DNA of 64,000 bases from Limonium bicolor (lineage: Eukaryota; Streptophyta; Magnoliopsida; Caryophyllales; Plumbaginaceae), in the NCBI GenBank assembly GCA_023374045.1, contig CM041778.1, forward strand, positions 289,827,533-289,891,532, given 5' to 3'. Made by a program: the position numbers and the translations under genes. Of the stretch, positions 34,757 to 46,625 are shown piece after piece (position 1 is the stretch's first letter; every line of letters begins with the position of its first letter). The notes under the pieces were generated by a model. That model did not search any database. It saw only the letters and a list, made by a program, of their open reading frames with translations, and was not told where the DNA came from.

Positions 34757-37700
34757 TCACTGCTCGAAGAGGGAAGGGAACTTGGCACACAACTCCTCCT
34801 CGAGTTCCCACGTCGCCTCACGCTTAGACTGATCAGACCACTGCACCTTAACCATAGGTAGTGTCTTGCTACGAAGCCGACGAACATCCCGTGCTAAAAT
34901 ACAGACCGGAACTGCCTCGTAAGTGAAATCATCTCGGAGTCGAAGCTGACCATAATCGATCACATGCGAAGGATCGTGCAGATACTTCCTGAGCATCGAC
35001 ACATGGAACACGTCATGCACTCCTGCTAGGGCTGGTGGCAATGCCAATCTGTAAGCCACCGCCCCAACCTTCTCAAGCACCTCAAAAGGCCCTACGAACC
35101 GAGGACTCAGCTTGCCTCGCTTCCCAAAACGAACCACACCCCGAACTGGAGAAATCTTCAGATACACGTGGTCTCCAACCTGAAACTCAAGCGGACGGCG
35201 TCTCTGATCTGCATAACTCTTCTGCCGGCTCTGGGCAACCAACAAACGCTCCCTGATAGTCTTGACTCTGTCCACAGCCCCCTGCACAAACTTAGGACCC
35301 ACAATCGCCCTCTCTCGCAGGTCGTCCCAACAAATAGGAGATCTACAGCGCCTACCATACAACGCCTCAAATGGAGCCTTCCCAATGCTCGATTGGAAAC
35401 TATTGTTGTAGGCGAACTCAATCAATGTCACATGCTGATCCCAGCTGCCCCCGAAGTCGAGCACACAAGCCCTCAACATGTCCTCCAAAATCTGATTCGT
35501 CCTCTCCGTCTGCCCATCGGTCTGAGGATGATAAGCCGAACTGAAAGCCAAATTCATCCCTAACGCCTTATGCAGGCTCCGCCAGAAGCGAGATACAAAT
35601 CTCGGATCTCTGTCCGAAACGATCGTCGCCGGCACACCGTGCAACCTCACAATCTCATCAACATACAGCCGAGCCAGGCGCTCAAGGCTGAAGGTCTTCC
35701 TCACAGGCAAGAAATGAGCTGACTTCGTCAACCGGTCCACAATTACCCACAACACATCGTACCCCGAAGATGTCCTAGGCAACCCCACAATGAAATCCAT
35801 ACCTACGCTCTCCCATTTCCACTCGGGAACAGGAAGAGGCTGCAGAAGACCCGCAGGTCGCTGATGCTCAGCCTTCACCTGCTGACAGGTTTGGCAACGA
35901 GCCACAAAATCGGAAATCTCCCTCTTCATATTCGCCCACCAAAAGGACTCTCTGAGGTCCCGGTACATCTTCACCCCTCCTGGGTGCACAGAATAAGGAG
36001 CTCCATGAGCCTCCTGCATAATCTTCCGCCTAAGGTCGCCTCCACTAGGCACACAACTCTGCCTCTAAAGCGTAGACAGTCATCGCTGGACACAGAAAAC
36101 TCTGACTCCTGCTCATCTGACATCCTCTCCCTGATCTTACACAACTCAGCATCAGCCTTCTGACCCTCTCTGATCCGCTCAATCAAAGTAGACTGGACCT
36201 GAATAGAAGCAATCATCCCAGCACGGTCGGACCGAACAACCCAAATCCCCATACGCTGAAGCTCAATAGCAGACCTCTGAACTCCTGACAACGAACAAGC
36301 AAGACCAGGAGCACCCTTACGGCTCAAGGCATCAGCCACCACATTCTCTACCCGGATGGTAGAGGATCTCCAGTCGTAGTCATGTAACAGCTCCAACCAG
36401 CGCCGCTGTCTCAAATTCAATTCCTTCTGTGTGAACAGATATTTGAGACTCTTGTGATCCGTGTAGACCTTACACGTCACCCCATACAAATAGTGTCGCC
36501 AGATCTTCAAGGCGAAGACCACAGCAGCTAGCTCCAAGTCATGGGTAGGATAATTCTTCTCATACGGCTTCAACTGTCGAGACCCATATGCTACCACCTT
36601 TCCCTGTTGCATCAGAACACAACCCAGCCCTCTGTGGGAAGCGTCACAGAACACCTCAAAGCCATCTGTCCCAGAAGGCAACGTCAAAATCGGAGCCGAA
36701 GTCAACCTCTTCTTCAACTCCTGGAAGCTCTCCCGGCACGCCTCACTCCAATCAAACTTGACATCCTTCCTAAGAAGACGAGTCAAGGGGGATACAATCT
36801 TAGAAAAGCCCTCCACGAACTTCCTATAATACCCAGCCAATCCCAGAAAACTGCGCACCTCAGACACACTAGTGGGCTTCGCCCACTCCATAACTGCCTT
36901 AATCTTCTCTGGGTCCACTGATATGCCATCCTTCGAAACCACGTGGCCAAGGAACACCACTCTATCCAACCAGAACTCACACTTCTTCAACTTAGCATAC
37001 AACTCCTTCTCCTTCAACGTCTGTAGGACCATCCTCAGATGCTCCTCATGCTCCTCAGCACTCTTGGAGTACACCAAGATGTCGTCAATGAAAACAACTA
37101 TGAAAGAATCCAAGAAAGGTTTGAAGACTCTGTTCATCATATCCATGAAGAACGACGGGGCATTGGTCAAACCAAAAGGCATGACCAAGAACTCATAATG
37201 CCCATATCGGGTCCTAAATGCAGACTTAGACACATCCTCGGCCTTAATCTTCAGCTGATGATATCCAGAACGCAAGTCGATCTTCAAGAAGACTGTCGCC
37301 CCTGCTAACTGGTCGAAGAGATCATCAATGCGGGGAAGAGGATACCGATTCTTGATGGTAACCTTATTCAATTCCCTGTAGTCAATACACAATCTGAAGG
37401 AGCCATCCTTCTTCTTCACAAACAACACAGGTGCTCCCCATGGAGACACACTAGGGCGAATGAAGCCCTTATCCAGAAGATCCTACAGCTGCACCTTCAG
37501 CTCCTTAAGCTCTGCCGGACTCATACGATAGGGAGCCTTAGAAATAGGCTGGGTCCCTGGCGCTAACTCAATAGAAAACTCCACCTCACGATCAGGTGGT
37601 AGCCCTGGCACATCGTCCTGGAACACCTCAGGAAACTCACACACAATGGGTATATCCTCCAACCGGGATCCCTCCTTAACCTCAGGTACAAAGCAGAGAA

Positions 37701-39226
37701 AACCCTGGCTGCCCTTCCTCAAGGAACGGACTGCCTGCATAGCAGACACCAACACAGGAGCACAAGGAATGGCGTTCCCCACAAAAGCAAAACGGGCCTC
37801 ACCCGGTCTATCAAACACAACCCTCCTAGCTGCACAATCTATATGGGCATGGTGCTCTACTAGCCAGTCCATGCCCAAAATCACATCGAAGCAAGACATA
37901 CGCATAGGGATCAAATCAGCAGACAAGTTCCTATCCATAATCACTACCGGAACCGACTTACACACAGAATCAAGTACACAAGCAGGCACGCCACTCAACG
38001 GGCTAGAAATACACAAATCCACATCATAGGGCACAGCAGACAACCCGAGACTACCCACTAAATCAGCAGACACAAAGGAGTGGGTAGCTCCTGAATCAAA
38101 CAAGCAAAACTGGCTGAGAAGAGATCTGAAGAATACCTGACACTACTCGGTCTGAGTCACGGTCACGCCCACCAGCTAGAGCATACACACGGGCCTGGGT
38201 CTGGGGCTTCTTCTGATCAGCCTTCTGCCCGGACCCTGAACCTGCACCACGACTCTCAGAACCACCACTGCTACCTCCACCTCTAGCCTGTGGACACTGG
38301 GCAATGCGATGGTCTAGCGAACCACACTTGAAGCACGCCCCGGACTTCCTGTAACACTCCCGCCCAGGATGGAAACGGTCACACTCCGCACACTTCTCCA
38401 CAGCAGGAGATGCTGATGAAGAAGAACCCCGGTCTCCTCTATACTTCTTCTTCTGAGAAGAAGGCTGCTCACGCCTCTCGGGCTCCTCCACACGACCCTT
38501 CCTCTTCTGGTCTTTGCCCTTATCGGGCCTCTGGTCCTTCTCCTCATACCGCTGCCTAGCCTGCAGCTCAGACTCCACTACCAACGCCACATTGTCCACA
38601 TCCCTGAAGGTCTTGTGGCGAAAAGGTGCCACAGCAGCTCGAATGTCACCCCTCAGACCAGCCTCGAACTTCCTAGCCTTTCGATTGTCATCTGGCTCTG
38701 GCACAAACTTAGAAAGAGAAATAAACTTGCGCACGTACTCATCCACTGACATCTCCTTTGTCTGGCGAAGTCTCCCATACTCTACAATCTTCTGATCCCT
38801 GAAGACATCGGGATAGAACTGCTGATTGAAGCAGCCCCTGAACTGCTCCCATGTCCATGGGTCGGGGTACTTCCCTTCGACCGACTTCCACCACTCCTTC
38901 GCCTCTGACTGAAACATAAAGGTGACAAAGCCAACCTTCTGATCCTCCTCACATCCCATGACCCGCAGAAGGTCCTCAATGGTAGTGATCCAGTGGCTCG
39001 CCTCCTGTGGGTCGCCACTAGCATCAAAAGAAGGCGGCTTCAGCTTCAGGAACTCCTGAAGCGCCTTCACGTTGCTGCCCCCCGCGTTACCGGCTCCTGC
39101 CGCCTGACCAGCAGTGGCCCCTATAGTCTGCAGCACCTGGGTCACCACCTGCTGCACAATCTCTGCAATGTCCCCCTGGGGAGCATCGCCTGAAGCTGCA
39201 CCACGTCCTGAACGTCGGGGAGGCAT
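34757..39226 (-). pseudogene. Element D gag-pol, internal copy 2
   Basis: Same polyprotein as copy 1. Gag is intact from 39226 for about 370 codons through the zinc-knuckle region ([27 protein letters not shown]). Breaks: a 2-base loss near 38105 before the protease motif, a CAG-to-TAG stop at about 37485 just upstream of RT, two small losses near 36350 and 36372 around DALSRK, and one near 36055. RT has an intact FIDDILVYS. From 36052 integrase and chromodomain are uninterrupted (431 codons), with the zinc-finger residues of HPGGVKM and CQTCQQ and the D-D-E residues in place. Joined with copy 1 this implies a parent of roughly 1,480 codons, typical for Tekay-type elements. Confidence 0.93.
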
Positions 39227-39356
39227 ACTGAAGATACAACATCAAAATTAATCAGAAACCGACAAGCAGCAAACAGCAGACCTTTCAGACACCCACACAT
39301 GCAGACGAACCCCACAAACACCAAAGAACGAGCAACCTGGCTCTGATACCACTAAA

Positions 39357-41290
39357 TGTAATGACCCCAAAACCGGCCTGGGAGTTAGGGCCGTTACACG
39401 CCGCGAGTCTACTACCTAACGTCGCAAGGCTCTAAGCAAAACGAATCCCAAAACCAAATAACGAACTTGTATAAATACCAAAAGAGTTTACAAGCTTTAA
39501 ATCCTTATGGGTCAAATACAAAGAGAGGCCCGAAGGCTACACAAAGTACTAAAGCGTCCAACGCGCAAGCAAACAAAGTCTAAAGAAACATAACATAAAC
39601 GATGCTCCAGAAGGGGACAAGAGAGAGAAGATCCCACGAGCTCAATCTGCAACAAAGTAAAGGGGTGAGCTAAACAGCCCAGCAAGCAGAAGACTTCCTC
39701 AAGGAAGCCCACTCAAAACAGAAGCAGAAGGATACTTATAAACAGAGAAGATGGCGGAGTCAATATAAGTAGACAGAATGAAACCACAAAACAGAGGCAG
39801 AGCAGAATGTCACTTCAAATCGTAGTCGGACTTTCAGAAACAGATGCAGAAGAGTGGGACACTAGTAACCAGCTAACACAACAGAAGGACTCACATAACG
39901 TCCTATGGATCCGAAGATCCCACAACAGAAGCCGTAGAGACAGCTAACAGACCCGTCGGTCAAACAACATCCTAAGGGAGACCCTAAGGAGTATAAACAG
40001 AAGGAATTCCTGCGCAGCATGCTACGGGACAGCCCGACCCGACTATCCAAGGCTCAGAAGCAAAGTGACTAGGTCCCAAAACCAAAAGCTCACAAAACAG
40101 ATCTCAAGTGCATAAAAATGCATATAAACAGCATAAGAAGCTTGTACACAGATAGGGGAATCCAACCCCGCAAACGGAACTCAAAACGGAGCTAAAACGA
40201 AGAAGTTATGCCAAAAACAGAGGCATGTCCGAACTTGCGTCCGACCTTGCAAGTTCGGACAGATGCCGAGAACAAATACCGCAGAGAAATCACAGTGTCC
40301 AAACTTCGATGTTCGGACCGAAGTTCGGACAAAATCTTCGGAAACGTTACGAGGGAAGTCCGAGCTTCGAAACTCGGAATTTTCACAAAACAGGGGTGTC
40401 CGAACTTCGATGTTCGGACCGAAGTTCGGACGCCCCGAAATTCAGAAATCAGAGGCGGAAAAACGAGCCGTCCAAACTTCAACGTTCGAACCGAAGTTCG
40501 GACGGCACAACAGAGGCGAAAACCAGGACGATCAGACGCGCAGAAAATCATCCAAAACATACCAAACTCACCCAAAATTCATAGAATGGTAAATCAGTAC
40601 CCTCGGGGGTTTAACCAATCAATTAACAACACAAAACGCGGAGAAAACGCACAAGCAACACACGAAATCAGATACGAAACAGATATTAAAAGCAGTCCCC
40701 GAGGGTGAGCAAACTACCCCGATTCCATCCCCCACTTACATGAATTCGAAGCGCTGATTCAGTCCAAACGTTACCAGCAACTCAACAAACAAAACGCAGC
40801 AGAGGAGATGCACAATGCACCACTGAATTTGCAGAGAACAGCCCCCAAAAATAGAATGCAAAATCAGAAAACTGCTTCTCCAAAACAGCAAAGAGACTAC
40901 CGAATTCACCAACGAACCTACCTGATTTGCAGAGGGGAAGAATCTGAACAGAAGTAGCAGCAGAACCGACCACAAACGCAGCAAAGATCCACACGAAATC
41001 AGAAGCACAGCAATGGAGAAGAAGAGAGGGAGAGCGCAGAACTGTCGCGAGGAAGAACGCACGATTTGAAAATTGATCGTGAATTGCAAAAAAAAAGATT
41101 AAAAGACTTAACTTCCTTAATTAAGTCTTACCAAAATAAAAGAGAGGGGAATGACCTCCTTGCCCCCATCTTTTAATTCAATGCCTCCGACGTCCTCTCT
41201 ACTAAACAAAGCACACATAACATAACTTAAATTAATAACATTGTTATGTCATGAAATCTGAAAAAACGAAAAAAAATACGGAGTATTACA
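39357..41290 (-). repeat. Element D LTR 3 (5' terminal)
   Basis: 1934 bp. Differences from LTRs 1 and 2 are mostly single C-to-T or G-to-A changes, several at CG sites in the palindrome array (about 40297, 40474, 40488), rather than indels. Confidence 0.93.
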
Positions 41291-41295
41291 CTCGC

Positions 41296-41350
41296 TACCT
41301 AGCCTATTAGTAGAGACTCTCTTCCGGGGGGTGAAATTTTGGGTATAACA
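41296..41350 (-). mobile_element. Element C, 3' LTR, inner part
   Basis: The last 55 bp of the LTR after the D insertion, ending GGGTATAACA on the plus strand, i.e. the first bases TGTTATACCC in minus sense. It matches 48330-48384. Confidence 0.92.
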
Positions 41351-41426
41351 GATTGCCCCCCGTCAACTAGACTTTGTAATGGAAATGAGAAGGCTAGTTG
41401 ATGCTTGAGTGATACCCCCAAAATTT
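41334..41426 (-). promoter_or_regulatory. Element C polypurine tract inside an inverted repeat
   Basis: The purine tract ACGGGGGGCAATC (minus sense) abuts the LTR at 41351. Plus-strand 41334-41346 pairs with 41412-41426 (13 bp with a 2-base bulge) and 41363-41370 with 41394-41401 (8 bp), so LTR start and tract are bracketed by two stems. Element E has a stronger version at 59993-60090. Confidence 0.6.
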
Positions 41427-41610
41427 TGGTTATTAAAAGACCCCACATGCAATTGAAATCCGACAAGTTGTGTCGAGCTGTTCTAAGGCGCTGACTACCT
41501 ATGAGTAAAGTGGAAGGGATGTCAAGCGGTTCTAAGGCGTTGACTACCTATGAGGATGATATGATGTCAAGCTATTCTAAGGCTTGACTACCTTTAAAGG
41601 TATGAAGTAC

Positions 41611-41970
41611 GCCGATCATTCTAAGGTGTCGGGAACCTGAAAGCGAATGAAATACGCCGAGCATTATAAGGTGTCGGGAACCTGAAGTTGAATGGAATAC
41701 GCCGAGCATTATAAGGTGTCGGCAACCTGAGATTGAATATGATACACCGAGCATTATAAGGTGTCGGGAACCTGAGATTGAATGGGACACGCCGAGCATT
41801 ATAAGGTGTCAGGAACCTGAGATCGAATAGGAAACACCGAGCATTATAAGGTGTCGGGAACCTGAGATTGAATAGGATACGCCGAGCATTATAAGGTGTC
41901 GGGAACCTGGGATTGAATAGGATACGCCGAGCACTATAAGGTGTCGGGAACCTGAAAATGAAAAGAGATG
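41611..41970 (-). repeat. 45-bp tandem repeat in element C
   Basis: Eight units with exact 45-bp spacing (41611, 41656, 41701, 41746, 41791, 41836, 41881, 41926), each containing GCCGAGCATTATAAGGTGTC and GGGAACCTGA. It lies in the 3' untranslated part of the element. One sense frame stays open through the repeats because 45 is a multiple of three; I do not call it a gene. Confidence 0.9.
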
Positions 41971-42076
41971 TAATGAGATTGATGTGATGTGTGCCTAAAT
42001 TGACGAATGTAAAGTAGGACCTATGGGTGCCTAAGTGGAATGGTAGGAAATCGGGTTAATGACGAGCCAGAGGTTG

Positions 42077-42395
42077 AGTTCATCTATTCTGGTGAATCTG
42101 AATCTTTGGCTAAGAATCTGCATCTCTGAAGAGTTTGTACCTTCGGCTGAGAATCTGTATCTCTGATCGGGTGAGAATCTGTATCTCTGAAGAATTTGTA
42201 TCTTCGGCTGAGAATCTGTATCTCTGAAGAATCTGTATCTTCGGGGCGAGAATCTGTATCTCTGATTGGGTGAGAATTTGTATCACTGATTGGGTGAGAA
42301 TCTATATCTTTGAAGAATCTGTATCTTCGGGGCGAGAATCTGTATCTCTAAAGAATCTGTATCTTCGGGGTGAGAATATGTATCTCTGGTCTATG
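42077..42395 (-). repeat. GAATCTGTATCTCTGA minisatellite in element C
   Basis: Roughly ten or more irregular copies of GAATCTGTATCTCTGA alternating with GAATCTGTATCTTCGG, giving a mixed higher-order pattern. Between here and the next array, 42460-42710, about four copies of a 60-75-bp unit with GCCAAACGTGGCAATG are visible. Confidence 0.85.
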
Positions 42396-42835
42396 AGGAG
42401 TTTCGGACGGATGCAAGGTAAACTTTATGCAAATGATCATGATGAAAGTTGATTATGAAAGTGCCAAACGTGGCAATGATGATGTGCATGTCAAAATACA
42501 ATCAAAGTGTATGTAGGAAACTTGTCCAAATCAAGAAATCGTTGGAAAATGTGCCAAACATGGCAATGTTAAGGGTCAAAAATTGTCCAAAGCAAGACAT
42601 TGCTAGAAAGTATGCCAAATGTGGCCATGATGAGGTTTATGAAACCGAAGTGGTTAGAGGAAAGTTGTTCAAGACAACAAATTGTTGAAAGAGGTGCCAA
42701 ACGTGGCAGTGTTTGAAGAAAATTCTGTTTAGTGAAAATGAAAGTGAATTATCATTTCCTAACTATAGATTTCGGACTTGTAATTTATCTCCTACGAGAT
42801 GAACATGCCGCCAGTGGGGTATGTGTATGATGTGA

Positions 42836-43095
42836 AGGTAAGGGCTTATGTGGGCCGGTGGTGTTTGATGTGCAGGTAAGGGCTTATGTGGGCCTGTGTA
42901 GTGGAGGTGTGGAGGTAAGGGCTTATGTGGGCCAGTGTGGTGTATGAAGTGAAGGTAAGGGCTTGTGTGGGCCTGAGGTGCTTGATGTGGCGGTAAGGGC
43001 TTATGTGGGCCTGAGGTGCTTGATGTGGTGGTAAGGGCTTATGTGGGCCTGAGGTGCTTGTTGTGGTGGTAAGGGCTTAAGTGTGCCTGTGGTGG
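42836..43095 (-). repeat. GGTAAGGGCTTATGTGGGCC minisatellite in element C
   Basis: About seven copies of a 36-42-bp unit with core GTAAGGGCTTATGTGGGCC. It is a third independent tandem array within 1.5 kb of the same 3' untranslated region. Confidence 0.85.
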
Positions 43096-43541
43096 GATGA
43101 TAGTGGTGATGTTTGAGCTTTGGGTTCCAATTGGTGTTATCATAGCAATTGTTGGAACCAACAATTGCCCCCAGTATTTTTCCCTTAAGAAAATCTGAGC
43201 TAGAGTTCATGGCAATCGATCATTCTGGTCGATTGCCCCTAGTATTTTCTTTGATCAAACGTGCGAACAGGTCTCGTCCTCACAGGGTCAAGGCTTATGT
43301 TCTGATTTGGTGCTTCCTAACCTACACTCGACGTGTTTGGTGCTTACGCTCGTTTCTCACTTACGGTCACAACTTCTAGACCATTGAATTTGATATTTGA
43401 TGAATTTACACATTCGATCTGCTGCTTTCACGTGATTGGATACACAACTACCAAGTCGGAAGTCTTTGAGGCTTATAACGTGGCCATATGGTGTGATGAT
43501 TGACGACGGGATCATGGAGGGATATTTGAGGTATGTGGAGC

Positions 43542-43943
43542 TTAAATGGGTGACCAAAGCTGCAACTTGCGTCTTCTCTCGGATTCATCTTCCTTGTCTT
43601 GAAGTTGTCTGACTGCTTCATGTTGACGTTGTTTTCGAGCTTCTGGACCTGGACTTTTGAAGTTGTCCTTTACACCATTTCTCTTTTCGTCATTTGGATT
43701 TCTTCGAGGCACTTCGGGTTTGCCTTTTGTTTTATCCTTTCTTGTCTTTGCCTTCGGGGTTCTTGTGTTTCCCGGTTTTGGGCTTCGAGAGCTATTTTGA
43801 TGTGTGCTCTTTGGATCCTGTGTCACTCTGGGACCATTTACGGATCGCTTCGTCATGCCGATAGCGGCGTTGCTTCTTTGAACTAATGAAGATGTTATCT
43901 GAGACTCGAGCTTCTCGCTTCCTTTGGTCACCGGGTCGGACAT
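43542..43943 (-). CDS. Unrecognised basic open frame in element C
   Basis: 133 codons in sense orientation. It is highly charged (RTPKAKTRKDKTKGKPE, EARKQRQHE), lacks any domain I recognise and lacks zinc knuckles. It may be a decayed part of gag or chance. The neighbouring 43965-44120 is homologous to 63353-63520 in element E, so this part of the internal region is shared by the two families. I see nothing in 44130-44770 beyond noncoding element sequence. Confidence 0.3.
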   Translation of the reverse strand: MSDPVTKGSEKLESQITSSLVQRSNAAIGMTKRSVNGPRVTQDPKSTHQNSSRSPKPGNTRTPKAKTRKDKTKGKPEVPRRNPNDEKRNGVKDNFKSPGPEARKQRQHEAVRQLQDKEDESERRRKLQLWSPI

Positions 43944-44774
43944 TCATCACTGGCTGGGTTATTTTGTGGAGTTCACAATATCGAAAAGGGATATATGAAA
44001 GGCTCAGCGGGGGTGCCTAGGGTTTAACATCGGGGTTCACAAGCTTTTGGCTATGTGGTGTTGTACCTAGGTGTTTCGTCATTCCTGATAATTGTGTATC
44101 CGTTCTTTGTTACTTTTCGCAGGTCTAAGAGTAAATTTACAAACTATCTCCTTCGGTCAGAGTTATGCCGTTTACCTCACCTTTGAATGTGGCCTCTCCG
44201 GAGTCGTGTAAAAATGACACGCTCGTTCACTCATGGTTTTTCCGCTCAAGACACTCTCGTGAATTTCACTCAGAGACTAGTTCACACGCTTAAACGAAAG
44301 ATTCGAAGACAATGATTCTAAACTCGAATTGCCCCGGGTATTGATTTGGGGTTTGTGACAACAGTTTGATAGATGTGGGCCTTGAACCTCATTGTGGGTT
44401 GTTTGGATATTATGGGGTGAGTTGTGGTGTTTGGATAGGCATGTTCAAATTTTTAGAGACAAATCGTTCCATTGCATAGTCAGAAAATGATTACTTCGTG
44501 ATCCTTGAAAGACATGAGTGCTCTTTTTTTTAAGTTTTTTCGAATTAATGAATGATGCTTTGTACAAAAATTATGAAAATCGAACTATGTTTTATTCAAC
44601 GAAAAATAAAGTTGGAAATTACAAATTCGGGAAAACTACCGAAAATGATCAAGGAAACTAACTACTACAAAAGTTAAAAGACGACTAATCAAAGAAAAGA
44701 AACGCATTTAATGAGAAAAAACAACATTTCTGATGATGCTTGGGCACGCGTGCTCTGCGCTCTCCTCCACGTTC

Positions 44775-45364
44775 TTAGAATTGGAGCCCTTGGTCGATCA
44801 GGTCCTGGATTCTGTGTTGTAGGGCCCTGCAGTGGTCAGTGTCGTGACCGGGCAGCTGATGGAAGTGACAAAATTGATTAAGATCCTTCCCCAAATGAGT
44901 AGTTCCTGGCCTCAGGTCGAGCGGTTGCATCAGATATCTTCCTCGAAGCTCTTCAAGTGCTTGTCTTGGTGTTCGGCCGATGTCTGTAAACTCTCTCTGT
45001 CGAGAACTCCGTCGGGATAATTCTACTGTCCCAACGCTCCAACCAGGTCATCTTGACTGTCGATCACTGTCTTGCTCATGTTGCCTGGTTCTGGTTGTCT
45101 GATCACTTTCCTGAGTTCTGTAGCAATTTCATTGACATTCCCCTCCGATCCTCGGACCCTAATGGAGCCAACTTCAATGCAGTCATAAAGGGTGTTGAGA
45201 AGCCTGTCCACTAACTCATCCCGAGCTTGACGTTCCGACTCGAAGGAAAGAGCCTTTGCTTTCAACTCTTCAATAACAGCAACGTAGTTAGATTCCATGG
45301 CGTCCATGGCAGCACTATGCCTCTGCTCCATGGCATCAAAGGTGGCCATGTGCTTTTGTTCCAA
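44775..45364 (-). pseudogene. Element C gag remnant (Tat/Ogre type)
   Basis: The upstream frame (45364-45023) is a coiled-coil-like stretch with repeated EQ(K/R)H and DAME phrases. After a stop and a frame change, 45010-44775 reads FTDIGRTPRQALEELRGR, then CHFHQLPGHDTDHC and IQDLIDQG. The C-x2-H-x4-GHDT-x2-C block followed by a LIDQG-type phrase is the hallmark of Tat/Ogre Gag C-termini. No protease, RT or integrase is present anywhere between the LTRs, so the element is non-autonomous and Gag-only. 45370-46600 is leader-like sequence with no gene visible. Confidence 0.75.
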
Positions 45365-46603
45365 AATTGCGAGCTAGGCTTCCATGTTGATTGGACCGCA
45401 CTTAGAACTTGGGTCTACCTGTTTCCAAGGTATCCATTATTAGCTAACAAAAGGAAGTGGGCTGAAAGATACTAAGGTGAGAATGATGCTTCACAAGATA
45501 GTTCGAAACAGACTTAGGCTGAAAGCAAGTGGGCCAGGATACCCAGAGAATGAAGTGTTCGGGCTGGAGTATCTCTCAGACTATGAACTGGAATTTGGAT
45601 TGAAATGTAAACAAATGGCTTTGATTGGGCCTGAGAGGTAACACCTAGATCTAGGGTTTTGGGCCAGGGCCCGAATAAGAAGTCTACCTAGACTAGAATG
45701 AGCCCTTGGGCCGGAATGTTTGGGCCTGGAGTAAAGCACATGCGCTAGAATGGTCCCTAAATCACAAATGGGCCTAACATTCTTTGGGCCAGATAAGATG
45801 GTTGCCAAGCCGAAAAAGATTTTATTTTCAGGCCTTGTGAGTTATTTCAAGTTCAGGTGGATTTCCTTTTTATGGGCCTAGAACTAATTGGATAATTCAA
45901 ATTGGGCCAGAAGAGAAATCACCTAAGTCTAAGCTTTTGGGCCGAAGCCCGAATGACTCACATATTAAACCAAACAGGACCTCTGGGCCACAAACAAGTA
46001 GAGCCGCCAATTCGGTTGGGCTTGGTTAATGTAGGAGAAGTTTCTATCAATCTCTAGGCTGGGTAATGGGCCGATCATACAAGCAAACAAGGCCCACACA
46101 AATTCAACATGTCCTCACTTGACGGTTAAATCAATTTGGGTATGGATCGTCCGGAGAGGTGCTTGGGGCTTGGGCCCAGGTCGCCACAAAGGAATAGGGC
46201 TTGCACGCTATTCTCTTTGGGCTTCCCTACTTTTTTCACATCACCTGAAGGTGTGCGTCTGCGGCCGGGTCTTTGAATGACCAAACAATGGGCTAGGTAA
46301 GGACACTGCCAGGAAAACGCTTGGGGCTAAGGCCCAGGTATTAAGGGGATGTGGTTAGACGACATCCTCCTCTTTTCCCTCGCTTATTCACATCACCTAA
46401 AAGGTGTGAGTCCCTGACAGGGGACCCTCAAACGGGTCCCGGGGTGAAATCGGTTTAGGTGGACCCTCGCTCTCATATGATGCAAAGGTGCAGAAAATTA
46501 AAGTGCGCACAAAAGTAAACAATCAAAGTAATAAAGCCATAAATAAACATTTTTCGAGTTAAGCCCTCTTTCTTAAAATTAAACAAGTTAATATTAAGAG
46601 TTT

Positions 46604-46622
46604 GTCCCCAGCAGAGTCGCCA
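46604..46622 (-). promoter_or_regulatory. Element C primer-binding site
   Basis: TGGCGACTCTGCTGGGGAC in minus sense, three bases inside the end of the 5' LTR. This sequence class is typical of Tat/Ogre elements, primed by an arginine tRNA; the tRNA assignment is from family knowledge. Confidence 0.8.
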
Positions 46623-46625
46623 GTC

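Larger units (their letters stand above)
26215..41290 (-). mobile_element. Element D: Tekay-like chromovirus as a three-LTR tandem array
   Basis: The array runs TGTAACGACCCC (26215) to GGAGTATTACA (41290) and is flanked by the perfect duplication CTCGC (26210-26214 and 41291-41295). Inside are three LTRs (26215-28143, 32786-34710, 39357-41290) and two internal regions (28144-32785, 34711-39356). The distance between successive LTR starts is 6571 bp both times. One target duplication around the whole array shows a single insertion that was later duplicated, or that arrived as a tandem. Confidence 0.95.

Noticed and set aside
41611..41970. Evenly spaced direct repeats resembling a CRISPR array
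   Set aside because: Units are contiguous without unique spacers, there are no cas genes, and the setting is a plant retrotransposon.
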